The notes beneath the pieces are model-generated. The model had not been told where the DNA came from. It worked only from the letters and a program-made list of their open reading frames with translations, and ran no database searches. Positions 50,892-59,440 of a stretch of 64,000 bases of DNA are shown piece after piece. The stretch's first letter is position 1. Each line of letters opens with the position of its first letter. This DNA comes from an uncultured Pelagimonas sp. (lineage in GTDB: Bacteria > Pseudomonadota > Alphaproteobacteria > Rhodobacterales > Rhodobacteraceae), in contig NZ_CANMKO010000001.1 of NCBI RefSeq assembly GCF_947498515.1, positions 124,001-188,000 of the forward strand, read 5' to 3'. The translations under genes were made by a program, and so were the position numbers.

Positions 50892-51581
50892 ATGGGACAG
50901 ATCCGCCTGCCGGGCAACCCTCCGATTGACGTTGTTGTGCGCCGCTCGGCTCGGGCGCGGCGGTTAAGCCTGCGCATGTCGCAGCTAGATGGCCGTGTGA
51001 CCCTGACTTTGCCCAACAAAGTCCCCGAATCACAGGGCGTCGCGTTTTTGCGCGAGAAAGAGGCGTGGTTGCGTGGGCACCTGTCGCAACGTGCGGCCGA
51101 TGTTCCGATTGGCCTTGGGGCAAGCATCCCAGTCGAGGGCGATCTGTTGCGTATCGAGCCGGGGCAGGGGCGTTCCGTGCGCCGCTCCGAAGACGCGTTA
51201 TATGTACCCGGCGATCCGGCCCGGGTTCCGGCCAAGCTCAAGGGCTGGCTGCGGACCTTGGCACGTGATCGGCTGGCCGAGGCTTGTGATGAATATGCGC
51301 ACCGTTTGGGCCGCCCCTATGCCCGCCTTACCTTGCGTGACACCCGGTCGCGCTGGGGGTCATGCACCCATGATGGCGGGTTGATGTTTAGCTGGCGCTT
51401 GATTTTGGCGGATCGCGAAATCCTTGACTATGTCGCCGCCCACGAAGTCGCCCATTTGGCGGAAATGAACCATTCCCCGGCCTTTTGGGCGCAAGTCGAA
51501 CGGATTTACGGCGATTGGAAACCGGCCCGCAATTGGCTTCGTGACAACGGGTCGGCCCTGCATCGTTACAAGTTTGAGTGA
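50892..51581 (+). CDS. YgjP-like (DUF45) M48-type metallopeptidase
   Basis: A 229-residue protein of the DUF45/YgjP family. Start MGQIRLPGNPPIDVVVRRSARARRLSLR is typical; the zinc motif HEVAHLAEMNHSPAFW (HExxH then H) lies near residue 178, and TRSRWGSC, the family's second landmark, at about residue 150. Cytosolic; the family resembles SprT/WSS1-type proteases but substrates are unknown. ATG 50892 has AAGGGGC upstream; the longer frame from 50733 overlaps the opposite gene. A small broken reading frame begins 6 bases after its stop. Confidence 0.9.
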   Translation: MGQIRLPGNPPIDVVVRRSARARRLSLRMSQLDGRVTLTLPNKVPESQGVAFLREKEAWLRGHLSQRAADVPIGLGASIPVEGDLLRIEPGQGRSVRRSEDALYVPGDPARVPAKLKGWLRTLARDRLAEACDEYAHRLGRPYARLTLRDTRSRWGSCTHDGGLMFSWRLILADREILDYVAAHEVAHLAEMNHSPAFWAQVERIYGDWKPARNWLRDNGSALHRYKFE

Positions 51582-51586
51582 GTGTT

Positions 51587-51835
51587 ATGAAACCAGAGCC
51601 CGACTATGTGGGAATACTTGAATCCAATCTCTAAGCTGCGTTGAAACCCGGTGGCCGACAGGTCAAAACCGCGCGCCTGCTCGCGGACGTCCTCAAAGAC
51701 GTCTATGCCGAAATGGACGAAGAAGACGTCGCCATTGCCAACGCCGCTCTCCACAAATTGGCGCAACGACAAGACATCCAAGTCTTTGGGAACCTCGACA
51801 AATGGCGCAATAGCGAACTCGCTCGCGCCGTGTAA
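51587..51835 (+). pseudogene. small unknown gene with in-frame stop at codon 16
   Basis: ATG 51587 follows the preceding stop by five bases and opens MKPEPDYVGILESNL, then TAA (51632-51634), and the same frame continues AALKPGGRQVKTARLLADVLKDVYAEMDEEDVAIANAALHKLAQRQDIQVFGNLDKWRNSELARAV to 51835. The downstream part looks like real helical protein, not noise. Either a single substitution has killed an 82-residue gene, or translation restarts at TTG 51641. I recognise no family. Confidence 0.45.
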
Positions 51836-51887
51836 TGGCATCCCAAGTCCGTTATCTTGGTTGTATCAGTACCGGAATAGCCATCAC

Positions 51888-52424
51888 ATGAATCACGCCC
51901 TTCGTCTTTCCGCCTTCTGCCTCTTTTTGGCGACACCTTCACTGGCCTGCTCACCGCTTCCGGGCGAAAACTACGACAGCTTTGAAACCCTCGGCCACTC
52001 CGCCGTCCAAATCGGCATTGCCGAGGTCCAGCGCGTAGACATCGTTGAGGACGAAGATGCTTCAAAAGCCTGCTACCGTGTGAGCTATCGTGCCGACGAA
52101 AACCTTTTCGGGCAACTGCCCGCTGCCTTTGACGTCCAGACCTGCACAGATGGGGCCACCCGGTCCGAGTTGGAAGCCGAGCTGGCCTATGAGGACAACA
52201 CCCTTGGTCTAGGATACGCGACAGGTGCCCAAGTGTTTCTAGGTCTTGTTGTCCAAACCCAAAATCCCCCTCAATACCGCTATCTGCGCCCAAGCTGTTG
52301 GGGTGCCCTGCATCTGCGTCTCGACCTTATGGAACCAAAAGAGCGCGCAGCGTTTCTCCATGACATAACAACCGCTATACAAACCGCCCTACACCAGTCG
52401 GAAACCGGCAAAGCGGGCCGCTGA
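51888..52424 (+). CDS. secreted four-cysteine protein of unknown function (tandem copy 1)
   Basis: A 178-residue protein. Signal peptide MNHALRLSAFCLFLATPSLA, cleavage probably directly before C21, so the mature protein starts CSPLPGENYDSFETLG. Conserved with its neighbour at 52616: Cys at 21, 62 (SKAC), 86 (VQTC) and 137 (RPSCWGALHLRLDL), the PGExYDS head, a G-x-AEV strand and a GAxVxLGLVxQ strand. Four conserved cysteines in an exported protein suggest two disulfides. The -3 residue is Ser, so it is not a classical lipobox. No known domain recognised. Periplasmic or surface location is inferred. Confidence 0.75.
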   Translation: MNHALRLSAFCLFLATPSLACSPLPGENYDSFETLGHSAVQIGIAEVQRVDIVEDEDASKACYRVSYRADENLFGQLPAAFDVQTCTDGATRSELEAELAYEDNTLGLGYATGAQVFLGLVVQTQNPPQYRYLRPSCWGALHLRLDLMEPKERAAFLHDITTAIQTALHQSETGKAGR

Positions 52425-52615
52425 TCCAGCCTGCTCCATACCTGCTCGCAGGCTCCGTCCGGTTTCTTCTTTCCAAAAATATCCCGAGGAGTCTCAGCTT
52501 GTCTGAGGCGGGGCAGCGCCCCCTCTGATCAAAAGGCTTGACGCCGGGCTCCACTGTGCCCACCTCAGCCTACGAACACCTCCTTTGTGGGGGTAAGCAA
52601 CGGGGTGCGTGTGAC
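52425..52615. repeat. intergenic GC-rich palindromic element between the tandem paralogues
   Basis: 191 bases holding short inverted repeats: GAGTCTCAGC (near 52490) facing GTCTGAGGCGGGGCAGCGCCCCCTC, in which GGGGC-AG-CGCCCC folds back on itself (52510-52525). Such 'ATATCCCG...GGGGCAGCGCCCC' segments recur between genes in Rhodobacteraceae as I recall them; whether it is repeated elsewhere in this genome cannot be seen here. Confidence 0.35.
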
Positions 52616-53131
52616 ATGAGCAAAATCCTGACAATGGCCTTCACGCTTGGGGCCAACGCAGCGCTGGCCTGTGTGCCGCAACCCGGCGAGGTCTACGATT
52701 CGCTCGCCACTTTGCCAAATAACGCGATCCTGATTGGTATGGCCGAGGTGTCGGACATTCATTTCTTCTCGTCGGAGCCAAACAAAGCCTGTTTTACCAC
52801 CCAATACACCAAGGGCACCGCGCGCATGGGGGCCTTTCCCGAGCAATTCGCCGTCACAACCTGTCAGGCCCATCGGCAATTAGAGCGCTGGCAGGCGGAG
52901 CTTGAAGGCAATGCCGAGTTTACAGAGGTTTTGGGCTATTCGATTGGGGCCGAGGTTGTGGTCGGTCTTGTCGCACAGCCCGAGGATATGGACATCGGGT
53001 ATCGTTATTTCGTGCCAAGCTGTTGGGGCGCGATGCACTTGCGGATCGACACGTTGGCCGACGGCGAAAAGGACGCATTTCTAAGCGCGGTTGACGACAT
53101 GATCGACTCGTTCCAAGAAAAAACGCAATAG
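52616..53131 (+). CDS. secreted four-cysteine protein of unknown function (tandem copy 2)
   Basis: A 171-residue paralogue of the gene at 51888. Signal peptide MSKILTMAFTLGANAALA ends directly before C19 (CVPQPGEVYDSLATLP). Cysteines at 19, 59 (NKAC), 83 (VTTC) and 136 (VPSCWGAMHLRIDTL) align with the first copy, as do the GMAEV and GAEVVVGLVAQ strands and the final 'EKDAFL' helix. Identity outside these blocks is low, so the duplication is old and the two copies have diverged under constraint. ATG 52616 is used; the frame from 52538 has no conservation upstream. Confidence 0.75.
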   Translation: MSKILTMAFTLGANAALACVPQPGEVYDSLATLPNNAILIGMAEVSDIHFFSSEPNKACFTTQYTKGTARMGAFPEQFAVTTCQAHRQLERWQAELEGNAEFTEVLGYSIGAEVVVGLVAQPEDMDIGYRYFVPSCWGAMHLRIDTLADGEKDAFLSAVDDMIDSFQEKTQ

Positions 53132-53174
53132 TCGCGGGCTTGCAGGCCGACGCGGCGTTGACCTTTGTCGCATT

Positions 53175-53184
53175 TGTGATCACA
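53175..53184 (+). promoter_or_regulatory. palindrome TGTGATCACA upstream of gntR, candidate operator
   Basis: A perfect 10-base palindrome seven bases before the start of the GntR gene. GntR/FCD regulators often bind short symmetric sites near their own start. It also resembles two abutting CRP half-sites. Binding is inferred. Confidence 0.35.
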
Positions 53185-53191
53185 TACACAC

Positions 53192-53836
53192 ATGCAAAAC
53201 CCCAGACCTATCGAAACCGCCTCTGCGCATGACCGTGTTTATCGCGGGCTGCGCACCCGTATCATGCATGGCCAGATCGCACCGGGCCAAGCGTTGACCC
53301 TGCGTGGGTTGGGCAAGGAATTTGAGGTCTCGATGACCCCAGCGCGCGAGGCGGCCCAGAGGCTGGTGGCCGAAGGGGCCTTGCAAATGTCGACGTCTGG
53401 TCGTCTCTCAACACCCGAACTCTCGAATGAACGTATCGAAGAACTCGCAGCCCTGCGTGCTTTGATCGAGGTCGAACTCGCCAGCCGTGCGCTTCCTCGC
53501 GCGCACATGCAGTTGATTGAGCGGATGCAGAACATCAACAGCGGCATCGCCGATGTGGTCTCAAACCGGGATGCGGTGGGCTACATCCGAACGAACCTAG
53601 AGTTCCACCGCACGCTTTACCTCCGGGCCCAAGCCCCGGCAATGTTGGCCATGTGTGAAACCGTTTGGCTTCAGCTTGGCCCGACGATGCGCTCGCTCTA
53701 TGGGCGGCTGCGGCGCACCGAAGCGCCACAATACCATCGTCTGATCCTCGCGGCGCTGAAGGCCGGGGATGAACCCGGCCTGCGCCTTGCCGTGCGCTCA
53801 GACGTGACGCAGGGCCTTAGGATGTTGACGACTTAA
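53192..53836 (+). CDS. GntR family transcriptional regulator (FCD type)
   Basis: A 214-residue regulator with winged helix VYRGLRTRIMHGQIAPGQALTLRGLGKEFEVSMTPAREAAQRLVAEGALQM and an FCD effector domain (LAALRALIEVELASRAL ... LEFHRTLYLRAQAPAML). A full FCD metal triad is not obvious: the typical final His positions are weak (QYHRLILAALKAGDE is present). ATG 53192. It overlaps the convergent thioredoxin gene by four bases at its end. Target unknown; neighbours upstream are the two secreted cysteine proteins. Confidence 0.87.
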   Translation: MQNPRPIETASAHDRVYRGLRTRIMHGQIAPGQALTLRGLGKEFEVSMTPAREAAQRLVAEGALQMSTSGRLSTPELSNERIEELAALRALIEVELASRALPRAHMQLIERMQNINSGIADVVSNRDAVGYIRTNLEFHRTLYLRAQAPAMLAMCETVWLQLGPTMRSLYGRLRRTEAPQYHRLILAALKAGDEPGLRLAVRSDVTQGLRMLTT

Positions 53837-54228
53837 CCCGCCGCCAGAGCGGTATCCATCAAAGCTTTGATTGATTTGGTCGATGTCTGCGCGACAATCC
53901 GGCCAAGTTCTTTGTTGCCCTTTAGAGCCACCAAAGTGGAGCGGCGCGGGATGTTCAGGTTTTTGACCAGATCAGATTTGCCATAGGCGTCCCAGTCCAC
54001 ATCAATAAAGGTGATCTTGGCGTCGTAGTTGGGGTTCTCCGCTTTCAATGCCTTGATCACCCGTTCCTGTGCCGCGCAGGTCGAACACCAGCTGGCTTTG
54101 AAATCGAGGAAGACAACATCACCCGCGTCCAGATGCTTTTTCACCAATCCGGGCGTGTAATCCGTTGCAGCAGAGGCCGCAAAGGGCAGGGTGGCAGCAA
54201 GGCCAGCTAGAAAAGAACGACGGTCCAT
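53833..54228 (-). CDS. periplasmic thioredoxin-family protein
   Basis: A 131-residue protein with a twin-arginine-like signal (MDRRSFLAGLAATLPFAASA) and a thioredoxin fold: VVFLDFKASWCSTCAAQERVIKAL with active site CSTC, ITFIDVDWDAYGKSDLVKNLNIPRRSTLVALKGNKELGRI with the cis-proline region. The WCSTC motif and the adjacent ccdA suggest a reductant carrier receiving electrons from CcdA outside the cytoplasm. It lies 14 bases after ccdA in the same operon. Confidence 0.9.
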   Translation of the reverse strand: MDRRSFLAGLAATLPFAASAATDYTPGLVKKHLDAGDVVFLDFKASWCSTCAAQERVIKALKAENPNYDAKITFIDVDWDAYGKSDLVKNLNIPRRSTLVALKGNKELGRIVAQTSTKSIKALMDTALAAG

Positions 54229-54242
54229 AGGGGTACTCCTGA

Positions 54243-54956
54243 TTAGAGGGAAACAGATAGGTCAATCAGCCAAGCGGGCAGCGCCCCGATTAGCCAAGCT
54301 TCGATATAGTGGTGCCATTTGAGCAGCAGGGCCGTGCCGACCAGGATGAAGACACGCCCAAGGATGGGGCGTGCGGCCACGGCCAACCCGCGCAGTTGCG
54401 CGTTGTAGCGACCAATGGCGCCGCGCGTGCCATAGGCCAGGCCAAGAATCAGGGTTGAGACCCCGAGCGCAAAGGCCGACATGATGAATGTGGCCCGCAG
54501 CAAGCCTTCGCCTTGCGACGCCAATGATATTGCTCCGCCCAGTGTTGGGCCAATGCAGGGGCTCCAAACCGCGCCAAGCAGCAGGCCGCCAAGGAATTGA
54601 CCGCGCAAGGAATTACGGTCGACGTCATCCATTTGTGCATCGGCGCGGGCCGACATGCCTGCGGTGGCCCCGGCCAAAACCTCTCCGGCACGTGGCACCA
54701 GCAATGCCAAGCCAAACAAGATCATCAGGACCGCGCCAGCATTTGAAATCGTATCGATGTCGATCCCAATGAGATGCCCAAAGGCGGTCACACTAACGCC
54801 TAGCGTGACGAAACTTAACGACAATCCCGCCGCCATCGCCACCGGCCCCATACGTCCCGATTGCAGCGCACCGGCGATAACAATCGGCAAAACCGGCACC
54901 ACGCAGGGATTGATTAGGGTCAAAAGACCCGCGCCATAAGCAAATACATATTCCAT
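54243..54956 (-). CDS. ccdA: CcdA-type thiol-disulfide electron transporter
   Basis: A 237-residue membrane protein with six helices. The paired redox cysteines of the CcdA/DsbD-beta family are visible: LTLINPCVVPVLPIVIAG in helix 1 and GAVWSPCIGPTLGGAISLAS in helix 4. It carries reducing equivalents from cytosolic thioredoxin across the membrane to periplasmic proteins, here probably the CSTC thioredoxin encoded downstream. ATG 54956 (MEYVFAYGAG) is chosen; the longer frame adds no helix. Confidence 0.92.
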   Translation of the reverse strand: MEYVFAYGAGLLTLINPCVVPVLPIVIAGALQSGRMGPVAMAAGLSLSFVTLGVSVTAFGHLIGIDIDTISNAGAVLMILFGLALLVPRAGEVLAGATAGMSARADAQMDDVDRNSLRGQFLGGLLLGAVWSPCIGPTLGGAISLASQGEGLLRATFIMSAFALGVSTLILGLAYGTRGAIGRYNAQLRGLAVAARPILGRVFILVGTALLLKWHHYIEAWLIGALPAWLIDLSVSL

Positions 54957-55125
54957 GCCGCATGTATCGCCGACGCAGGCAGCTGTGTCACGTAAACGGT
55001 TGCGCACAGCCGGTCACATCGCCGTGGGCTTTGTTGCACTTTCGTGTTGGGGGCATTGGGTGGTACTTTGATCCAGCCTTCGCATAGGGTGTGATCAGCA
55101 CCTGCTTTTTGATTGGACCCAAACC

Positions 55126-56196
55126 ATGAGCATTCGAACCACATCCGGGCGCGGCACGCGTTATAACAGCATTCTCGACACTGTCGGTGACACGCCAACG
55201 ATCAAAATCAACCGGATCGCCCCCGATCACGTCAATGTCTTTGTTAAATTCGAAGCCTTTAACCCAGCGGGATCGGTCAAAGATAGGCTTGCCCTGAACA
55301 TCATCGAAGCCGCCGAATGGGATGGTCGGCTCAAGCCCGGTCAAACCGTGGTTGAAGCGACCTCGGGCAACACCGGGATTGGCCTTGCCATGGTGTGCGC
55401 CTCCAAGGGCTACCCGCTTGTGATCACAATGTCCGAGGCGTTTTCCGTGGAACGTCGTCAATTGATGCGGTTTTACGGGGCCAAAGTTGTGGTAACGCCC
55501 AAGGCGCTCAAAGGGTTTGGCATGGTCAACAAGGCTATCGAGTTGGCCGAAAAGAACGGTTGGTTCCTCGCCTCGCAGTTTGAGACCGCCGACAATGCCG
55601 ATATTCACGAAAACACCACCGCGCGCGAGATTTTGGCGGATTTCAAAGGCGAAAAACTTGATTATTTTGTGACGGGCTTTGGCACCGGTGGCACGGTGAC
55701 CGGCGTGTCGCGGGTGCTGCGCAAGGAAAGCCCGGACACCAAGATCGTGCTGGCTGAACCGGCCAATGCCGCGCTGATCGCTTCGGGCTATGTGAATACC
55801 CGCAACGAGGCCAATCAACCTTCGGAAAGCCACCCGAGCTTTGAGCCACACCCGATCCAAGGCTGGACGCCAGATTTCATTCCCTTCGTTTTGCAAGAAG
55901 CCTTGGACAATGACGGCTATGACACCTTGGTCAAAACGCCGGGGGCGGATGGGGTTGCGTGGTCCAAACGTCTTGCTGCCGAAGAGGGCATTTTTACCGG
56001 CATCTCCGCCGGGGCCAGTTTCGCCGCCGCGATGGAGATCGCCAAAGACGCCCCCGCCGGGGCCAACATCCTCGTCATGCTCCCCGACACCGGCGAACGC
56101 TACCTCTCGACCCCGCTGTTTGACGGCGTGGATGCAGACATGAACGAAGAAGAGATCGCCATCTCGCAATCCACACCCGCCGCGCAAATGGGGTGA
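55126..56196 (+). CDS. cysK: cysteine synthase (O-acetylserine sulfhydrylase)
   Basis: A 356-residue PLP enzyme. Start NSILDTVGDTPTIKINRI, PLP-lysine motif AFNPAGSVKDRLAL, substrate loop EATSGNTGIGLAMV, phosphate-binding GFGTGGTVTGVSRVL and GISAGASFAAAM. It makes L-cysteine from O-acetylserine and sulfide. Longer than CysK of E. coli (323) because of an insertion around residues 220-245 (NTRNEANQPSESHPSFEPHP) and a tail after RYLSTPLF. I call cysK on overall match; a CysM-like activity is possible. Confidence 0.93.
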   Translation: MSIRTTSGRGTRYNSILDTVGDTPTIKINRIAPDHVNVFVKFEAFNPAGSVKDRLALNIIEAAEWDGRLKPGQTVVEATSGNTGIGLAMVCASKGYPLVITMSEAFSVERRQLMRFYGAKVVVTPKALKGFGMVNKAIELAEKNGWFLASQFETADNADIHENTTAREILADFKGEKLDYFVTGFGTGGTVTGVSRVLRKESPDTKIVLAEPANAALIASGYVNTRNEANQPSESHPSFEPHPIQGWTPDFIPFVLQEALDNDGYDTLVKTPGADGVAWSKRLAAEEGIFTGISAGASFAAAMEIAKDAPAGANILVMLPDTGERYLSTPLFDGVDADMNEEEIAISQSTPAAQMG

Positions 56197-56276
56197 CGAA
56201 AATGATTGGTTTGTGTTGATAAAGCACAAACCAATTCGGTCGTTACGTTATCTGATGCGAGGCTGTGCTTTCGGCA

Positions 56277-56720
56277 TCAATACTCAAAGCTATGAGAGGA
56301 CGCGGCGGCCCGTCTTTGCTCTGGCGGGGACTCTTTTTCCCAATCTCCGAAACTGGCTCTCCCCGCTAGGCCGAACCCAGCAAATGACATTCCCACGATG
56401 GACAATTTGCTGCCTTTGTCCCCAAAAACACAGCTGATTGCACCTTCAACGTCGCCATGTTGACTGAAAAAGGTTACCTTTGGGTATGTCAGAAGCGTGA
56501 GGTTTTGTTCTGCGTCAGACATGTAGGATGGGGAACTCACTGAAATGCCAGTGAAACCATCAAATTTCGGAGCAAGCTCAGTTTCCAATGCAGCGAGGCA
56601 TTTTGTATCCTGAGCTTTGAAGAGCATTGCGGTCATTTTGTAGTTTTTGGTTACATCGAAAGCGGCCGCCATCCCCGGCAGGCAAGCCACGAAACCGAAG
56701 ATCGTCATTTTGCGTAACAT
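56277..56720 (-). CDS. exported protein of unknown function
   Basis: A 147-residue protein: signal peptide MLRKMTIFGFVACLPGMAAA, then FDVTKNYKMTAMLFKAQDTKCLAALETELAPKFDGFTGISVSS and a mature domain with two cysteines (TKCLA, ISCVFGD) that could pair. The base composition is lower in GC than its neighbours (CAA, TTT and AAA runs), hinting at a later arrival or relaxed constraint. No family recognised. It stands between cysK (convergent) and accA. Confidence 0.6.
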   Translation of the reverse strand: MLRKMTIFGFVACLPGMAAAFDVTKNYKMTAMLFKAQDTKCLAALETELAPKFDGFTGISVSSPSYMSDAEQNLTLLTYPKVTFFSQHGDVEGAISCVFGDKGSKLSIVGMSFAGFGLAGRASFGDWEKESPPEQRRAAASSHSFEY

Positions 56721-56846
56721 AATTTATCCTGGTAACTGAAAAAGCTACCAAGATTTTAGTCGTTTCTCGCATCTGATGCAGTCAATTTCTCAACATCTGT
56801 CGCAGATAGTCCCCGCGCCTGAAACCTCGGGAACAATGAGGCGACG

Positions 56847-57809
56847 TTAAGCCGCCAATCCACGCGAACCAATGTCTAAAAACTTCTTGCGACGCGCGGT
56901 GATCAGCTCTTCGCTCGACAAATCCTTGAGCTCACCCAGCATCCCAGCAATCGCATTGCCGACCGCTTTGATCGAGGCATCTTTGTCGCGATGGGCACCA
57001 CCCAGCGGTTCGGGGATCACACGATCCGCGACACCGAGCTGATAGAGGTCGGCCGCTGTCAAACGCAGCGCTTCGGCGGCGTCGCGCATTTTCTCGGCGT
57101 CTTTCCACAGGATCGAAGCACAGCCCTCGGGCGTAATGACGGAATAAACCGAATGCTCAAGCATCGCGACGCGGTTGCCCGCGGCAAAGGCTACAGCCCC
57201 GCCAGAGCCGCCCTCGCCAATCACAACGCAGACTAGTGGCACGCCAATTTCTAGGCATTTCTCGGTCGAACGGGCAATCGCTTCGGATTGACCGCGTTCT
57301 TCGGCCCCGCGACCGGGATAGGCACCGGGCGTGTCGACCAAGGTCACAACCGGCAGGCCAAACTTGCCCGCCATCTCCATCAAGCGCACCGCTTTGCGGT
57401 AGCCTTCGGGGCGTGCCATGCCGAAATTGCGGGCGATCCGGCTTTGGGTATCGTCGCCCTTTTCCTGACCAATCACCATCACCGGCATATCGTTGAAACG
57501 GGCCAAGCCGCCCATGACCGCATGGTCATCGGCAAAGTTGCGATCCCCGGCCAACGGCGTAAATTCTGTGAACAAGGCGTCGATGTAATCTTTGCAATGG
57601 GGGCGTTCAGGATGACGCGCGACCTGACATTTGCGCCAAGGGGTCAGCTTGGCATAAAGGTCTTTGAGAAGGTCATCGGCCTTGCGATCCAGCGCAGCGG
57701 CCTCTTCTTCGATGTCCATATCGTCATTGCCCCGCGCCATCGCGCGTAGCTCCTCCGCTTTGCCTTCAATTTCAGCAAGTGGTTTTTCGAAGTCGAGGTA
57801 ATGTGCCAT
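56847..57809 (-). CDS. accA: acetyl-CoA carboxylase carboxyltransferase subunit alpha
   Basis: A 320-residue cytosolic enzyme subunit that, with AccD, moves CO2 from biotin-BCCP to acetyl-CoA. [21 protein letters not shown] opens it; [119 protein letters not shown] are signatures. ATG 57809 gives the family length; the frame continues to 57872 without support. Confidence 0.98.
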   Translation of the reverse strand: MAHYLDFEKPLAEIEGKAEELRAMARGNDDMDIEEEAAALDRKADDLLKDLYAKLTPWRKCQVARHPERPHCKDYIDALFTEFTPLAGDRNFADDHAVMGGLARFNDMPVMVIGQEKGDDTQSRIARNFGMARPEGYRKAVRLMEMAGKFGLPVVTLVDTPGAYPGRGAEERGQSEAIARSTEKCLEIGVPLVCVVIGEGGSGGAVAFAAGNRVAMLEHSVYSVITPEGCASILWKDAEKMRDAAEALRLTAADLYQLGVADRVIPEPLGGAHRDKDASIKAVGNAIAGMLGELKDLSSEELITARRKKFLDIGSRGLAA

Positions 57810-57927
57810 TCGTCGCTCCCTAGGGGTCCTGCTGCTATATGGCGCGGCTTTGGTCGGGATGCAACTCAGCAAGATTTGTCCATCTGCTTTGCGGCATGGT
57901 CTGAGACGAACACAGGAGCAAAAAATT

Positions 57928-58773
57928 ATGTGCCAAAACTACGAAGCCCGGCTGCGCCGCGTTGTCCAATACATCTTTGACAATCCCGCCGGGGATTTGT
58001 CTCTGGATGCGCTGGCGGATGTCGCGGCGATGTCACGGTTTCACTGGCACCGTGTGTTTCATGCCATGACCGGCGAAACCTGTGCCCAAGCGGTGCGCCG
58101 CGTTCGTGCCCATCGCGCGGCGTGTTGGTTGGTGCAACGCGACTGGCCGATTGATCAAATCGCGGCGCGCGCAGGGTATGACAACCCGCAAAGCTTTGCT
58201 CGGACGTTCAAAAAACGCTTTGGCATGACGCCTGCGGCCTTTCGTGCCGCGGGGTTGGCTACGGCCCCGGACCTAATTGTAAGACAAGGACAAACACCGA
58301 TGTTTCCAATCGAAATCAAAGAGATCCCCGCCCGTCGTCTGGCTGCAATCCGGCACAATGGTGCCTATCCCGAAAGTGGGCGCGCCTATGAACAAGTCGC
58401 GGCAACGTTTTCGGCCAATAACCTTTGGCCTCAGGCGCGCGGCATGGTCGGCGTCTACTATGACGACCCCGACAACACCCCCGAAACCGATCTGCGCGCC
58501 GATTGCGGTGTTGAAGTCGGGGATGATTTTGCCATGCCTAATAGTCTGAGTGAGGTGACATTGCCCGCCGGACGCCACGCCGTGTTGACGTTCAAAGGGC
58601 CGTATTCCGGGTTAAAGGCCGCCTACGACTATATCTATGGGCCGTGGCTTGCTGAGGCGGGCGAAGAACCCGCCGATGCCCCAAGCTATGAAAAATATCT
58701 CAATTCGCCCATGGACACGGCTCCGGCGGATTTGGTGACCGAGATCCACCTTCCCTTGGCCCCAGCAGGGTAA
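57928..58773 (+). CDS. AraC family regulator with GyrI-like effector domain
   Basis: A 281-residue regulator in the Rob/SoxS-like order: an AraC DNA-binding domain first ([47 protein letters not shown] ... [31 protein letters not shown]), then a GyrI/AraC_E_bind small-molecule domain from about residue 125 ([32 protein letters not shown] ... [34 protein letters not shown]). Such regulators respond to drugs or toxic compounds. GGAG precedes ATG 57928. It is divergent from accA. Confidence 0.92.
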   Translation: MCQNYEARLRRVVQYIFDNPAGDLSLDALADVAAMSRFHWHRVFHAMTGETCAQAVRRVRAHRAACWLVQRDWPIDQIAARAGYDNPQSFARTFKKRFGMTPAAFRAAGLATAPDLIVRQGQTPMFPIEIKEIPARRLAAIRHNGAYPESGRAYEQVAATFSANNLWPQARGMVGVYYDDPDNTPETDLRADCGVEVGDDFAMPNSLSEVTLPAGRHAVLTFKGPYSGLKAAYDYIYGPWLAEAGEEPADAPSYEKYLNSPMDTAPADLVTEIHLPLAPAG

Positions 58774-58774
58774 A

Positions 58775-59368
58775 TTACCCGAGTAAAACAGGTGTCATGG
58801 AGGCCACCAAAAGCGCCGCCATGACCCAGTTGAAGACCCGCAAGCGTTCCGGGCGCGCCAAAAGGCGGCGGACCCCTGTCCCCAACACAGTCCAGGTCAG
58901 GGCCGAACCAGTGCCGATGACGGCATAAGCCCCGGCGACCCATAAAATCGCGGTGAAATCGCGGCTGGCGGCATAAAGCGTGATTGCCCCCAAGGCCATC
59001 GACCATGCCTTTGGGTTGACCCATTGAAACCCGGCTGCCTGAAGGAAGGTTAAAGGGCGCGCATCGCTCGGCGCATCTTGGGGTGGGGTTGCATGTGCGA
59101 TTTTCCAGGCCAGCCATAGAATGTAGGCCACGGAAAACACGCGCAAAATGGTGTAGCTTGGCGGCCAAATGTCAAACATCTGCATAGCCCCAAGCCCAAC
59201 CAAAAGGATCATCACCGGGAAACCATAGGCCACCCCGGTCAGATGCGGCATGGAGCGGCGCAAGCCGAAATTGGCCCCTGAACTCATCAGCATCAGGTTA
59301 TTGGGGCCAGGCGTGAATACGGTGGCAAAGGCGAAAGCCGCTAGGGCAAAGAGTATTTCATAGGTCAT
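58775..59368 (-). CDS. LysE family amino-acid exporter (RhtB-type)
   Basis: A 197-residue membrane protein with about six helices: MTYEILFALAAFAFATVFTPGPNNLMLMSSGANFGLRRSMPHL carries the TPGPNN signature of LysE/RhtB. It exports amino acids or homoserine-type compounds. ATG 59368 starts the first helix. The divergent Lrp regulator is the likely controller; LysE-Lrp pairs are common. Confidence 0.92.
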   Translation of the reverse strand: MTYEILFALAAFAFATVFTPGPNNLMLMSSGANFGLRRSMPHLTGVAYGFPVMILLVGLGAMQMFDIWPPSYTILRVFSVAYILWLAWKIAHATPPQDAPSDARPLTFLQAAGFQWVNPKAWSMALGAITLYAASRDFTAILWVAGAYAVIGTGSALTWTVLGTGVRRLLARPERLRVFNWVMAALLVASMTPVLLG

Positions 59369-59440
59369 GGCGCAATATTTACGCGTTAAAGGGGAGGTTA
59401 AATTGCAAATCGCCAGCGTTTGATGATAGTTTCGCAATAT

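Noticed and set aside
54988-56229. 413-codon open frame antisense to cysK
   Set aside because: It mirrors cysK codons and has no recognisable protein features; cysK itself is unambiguous.
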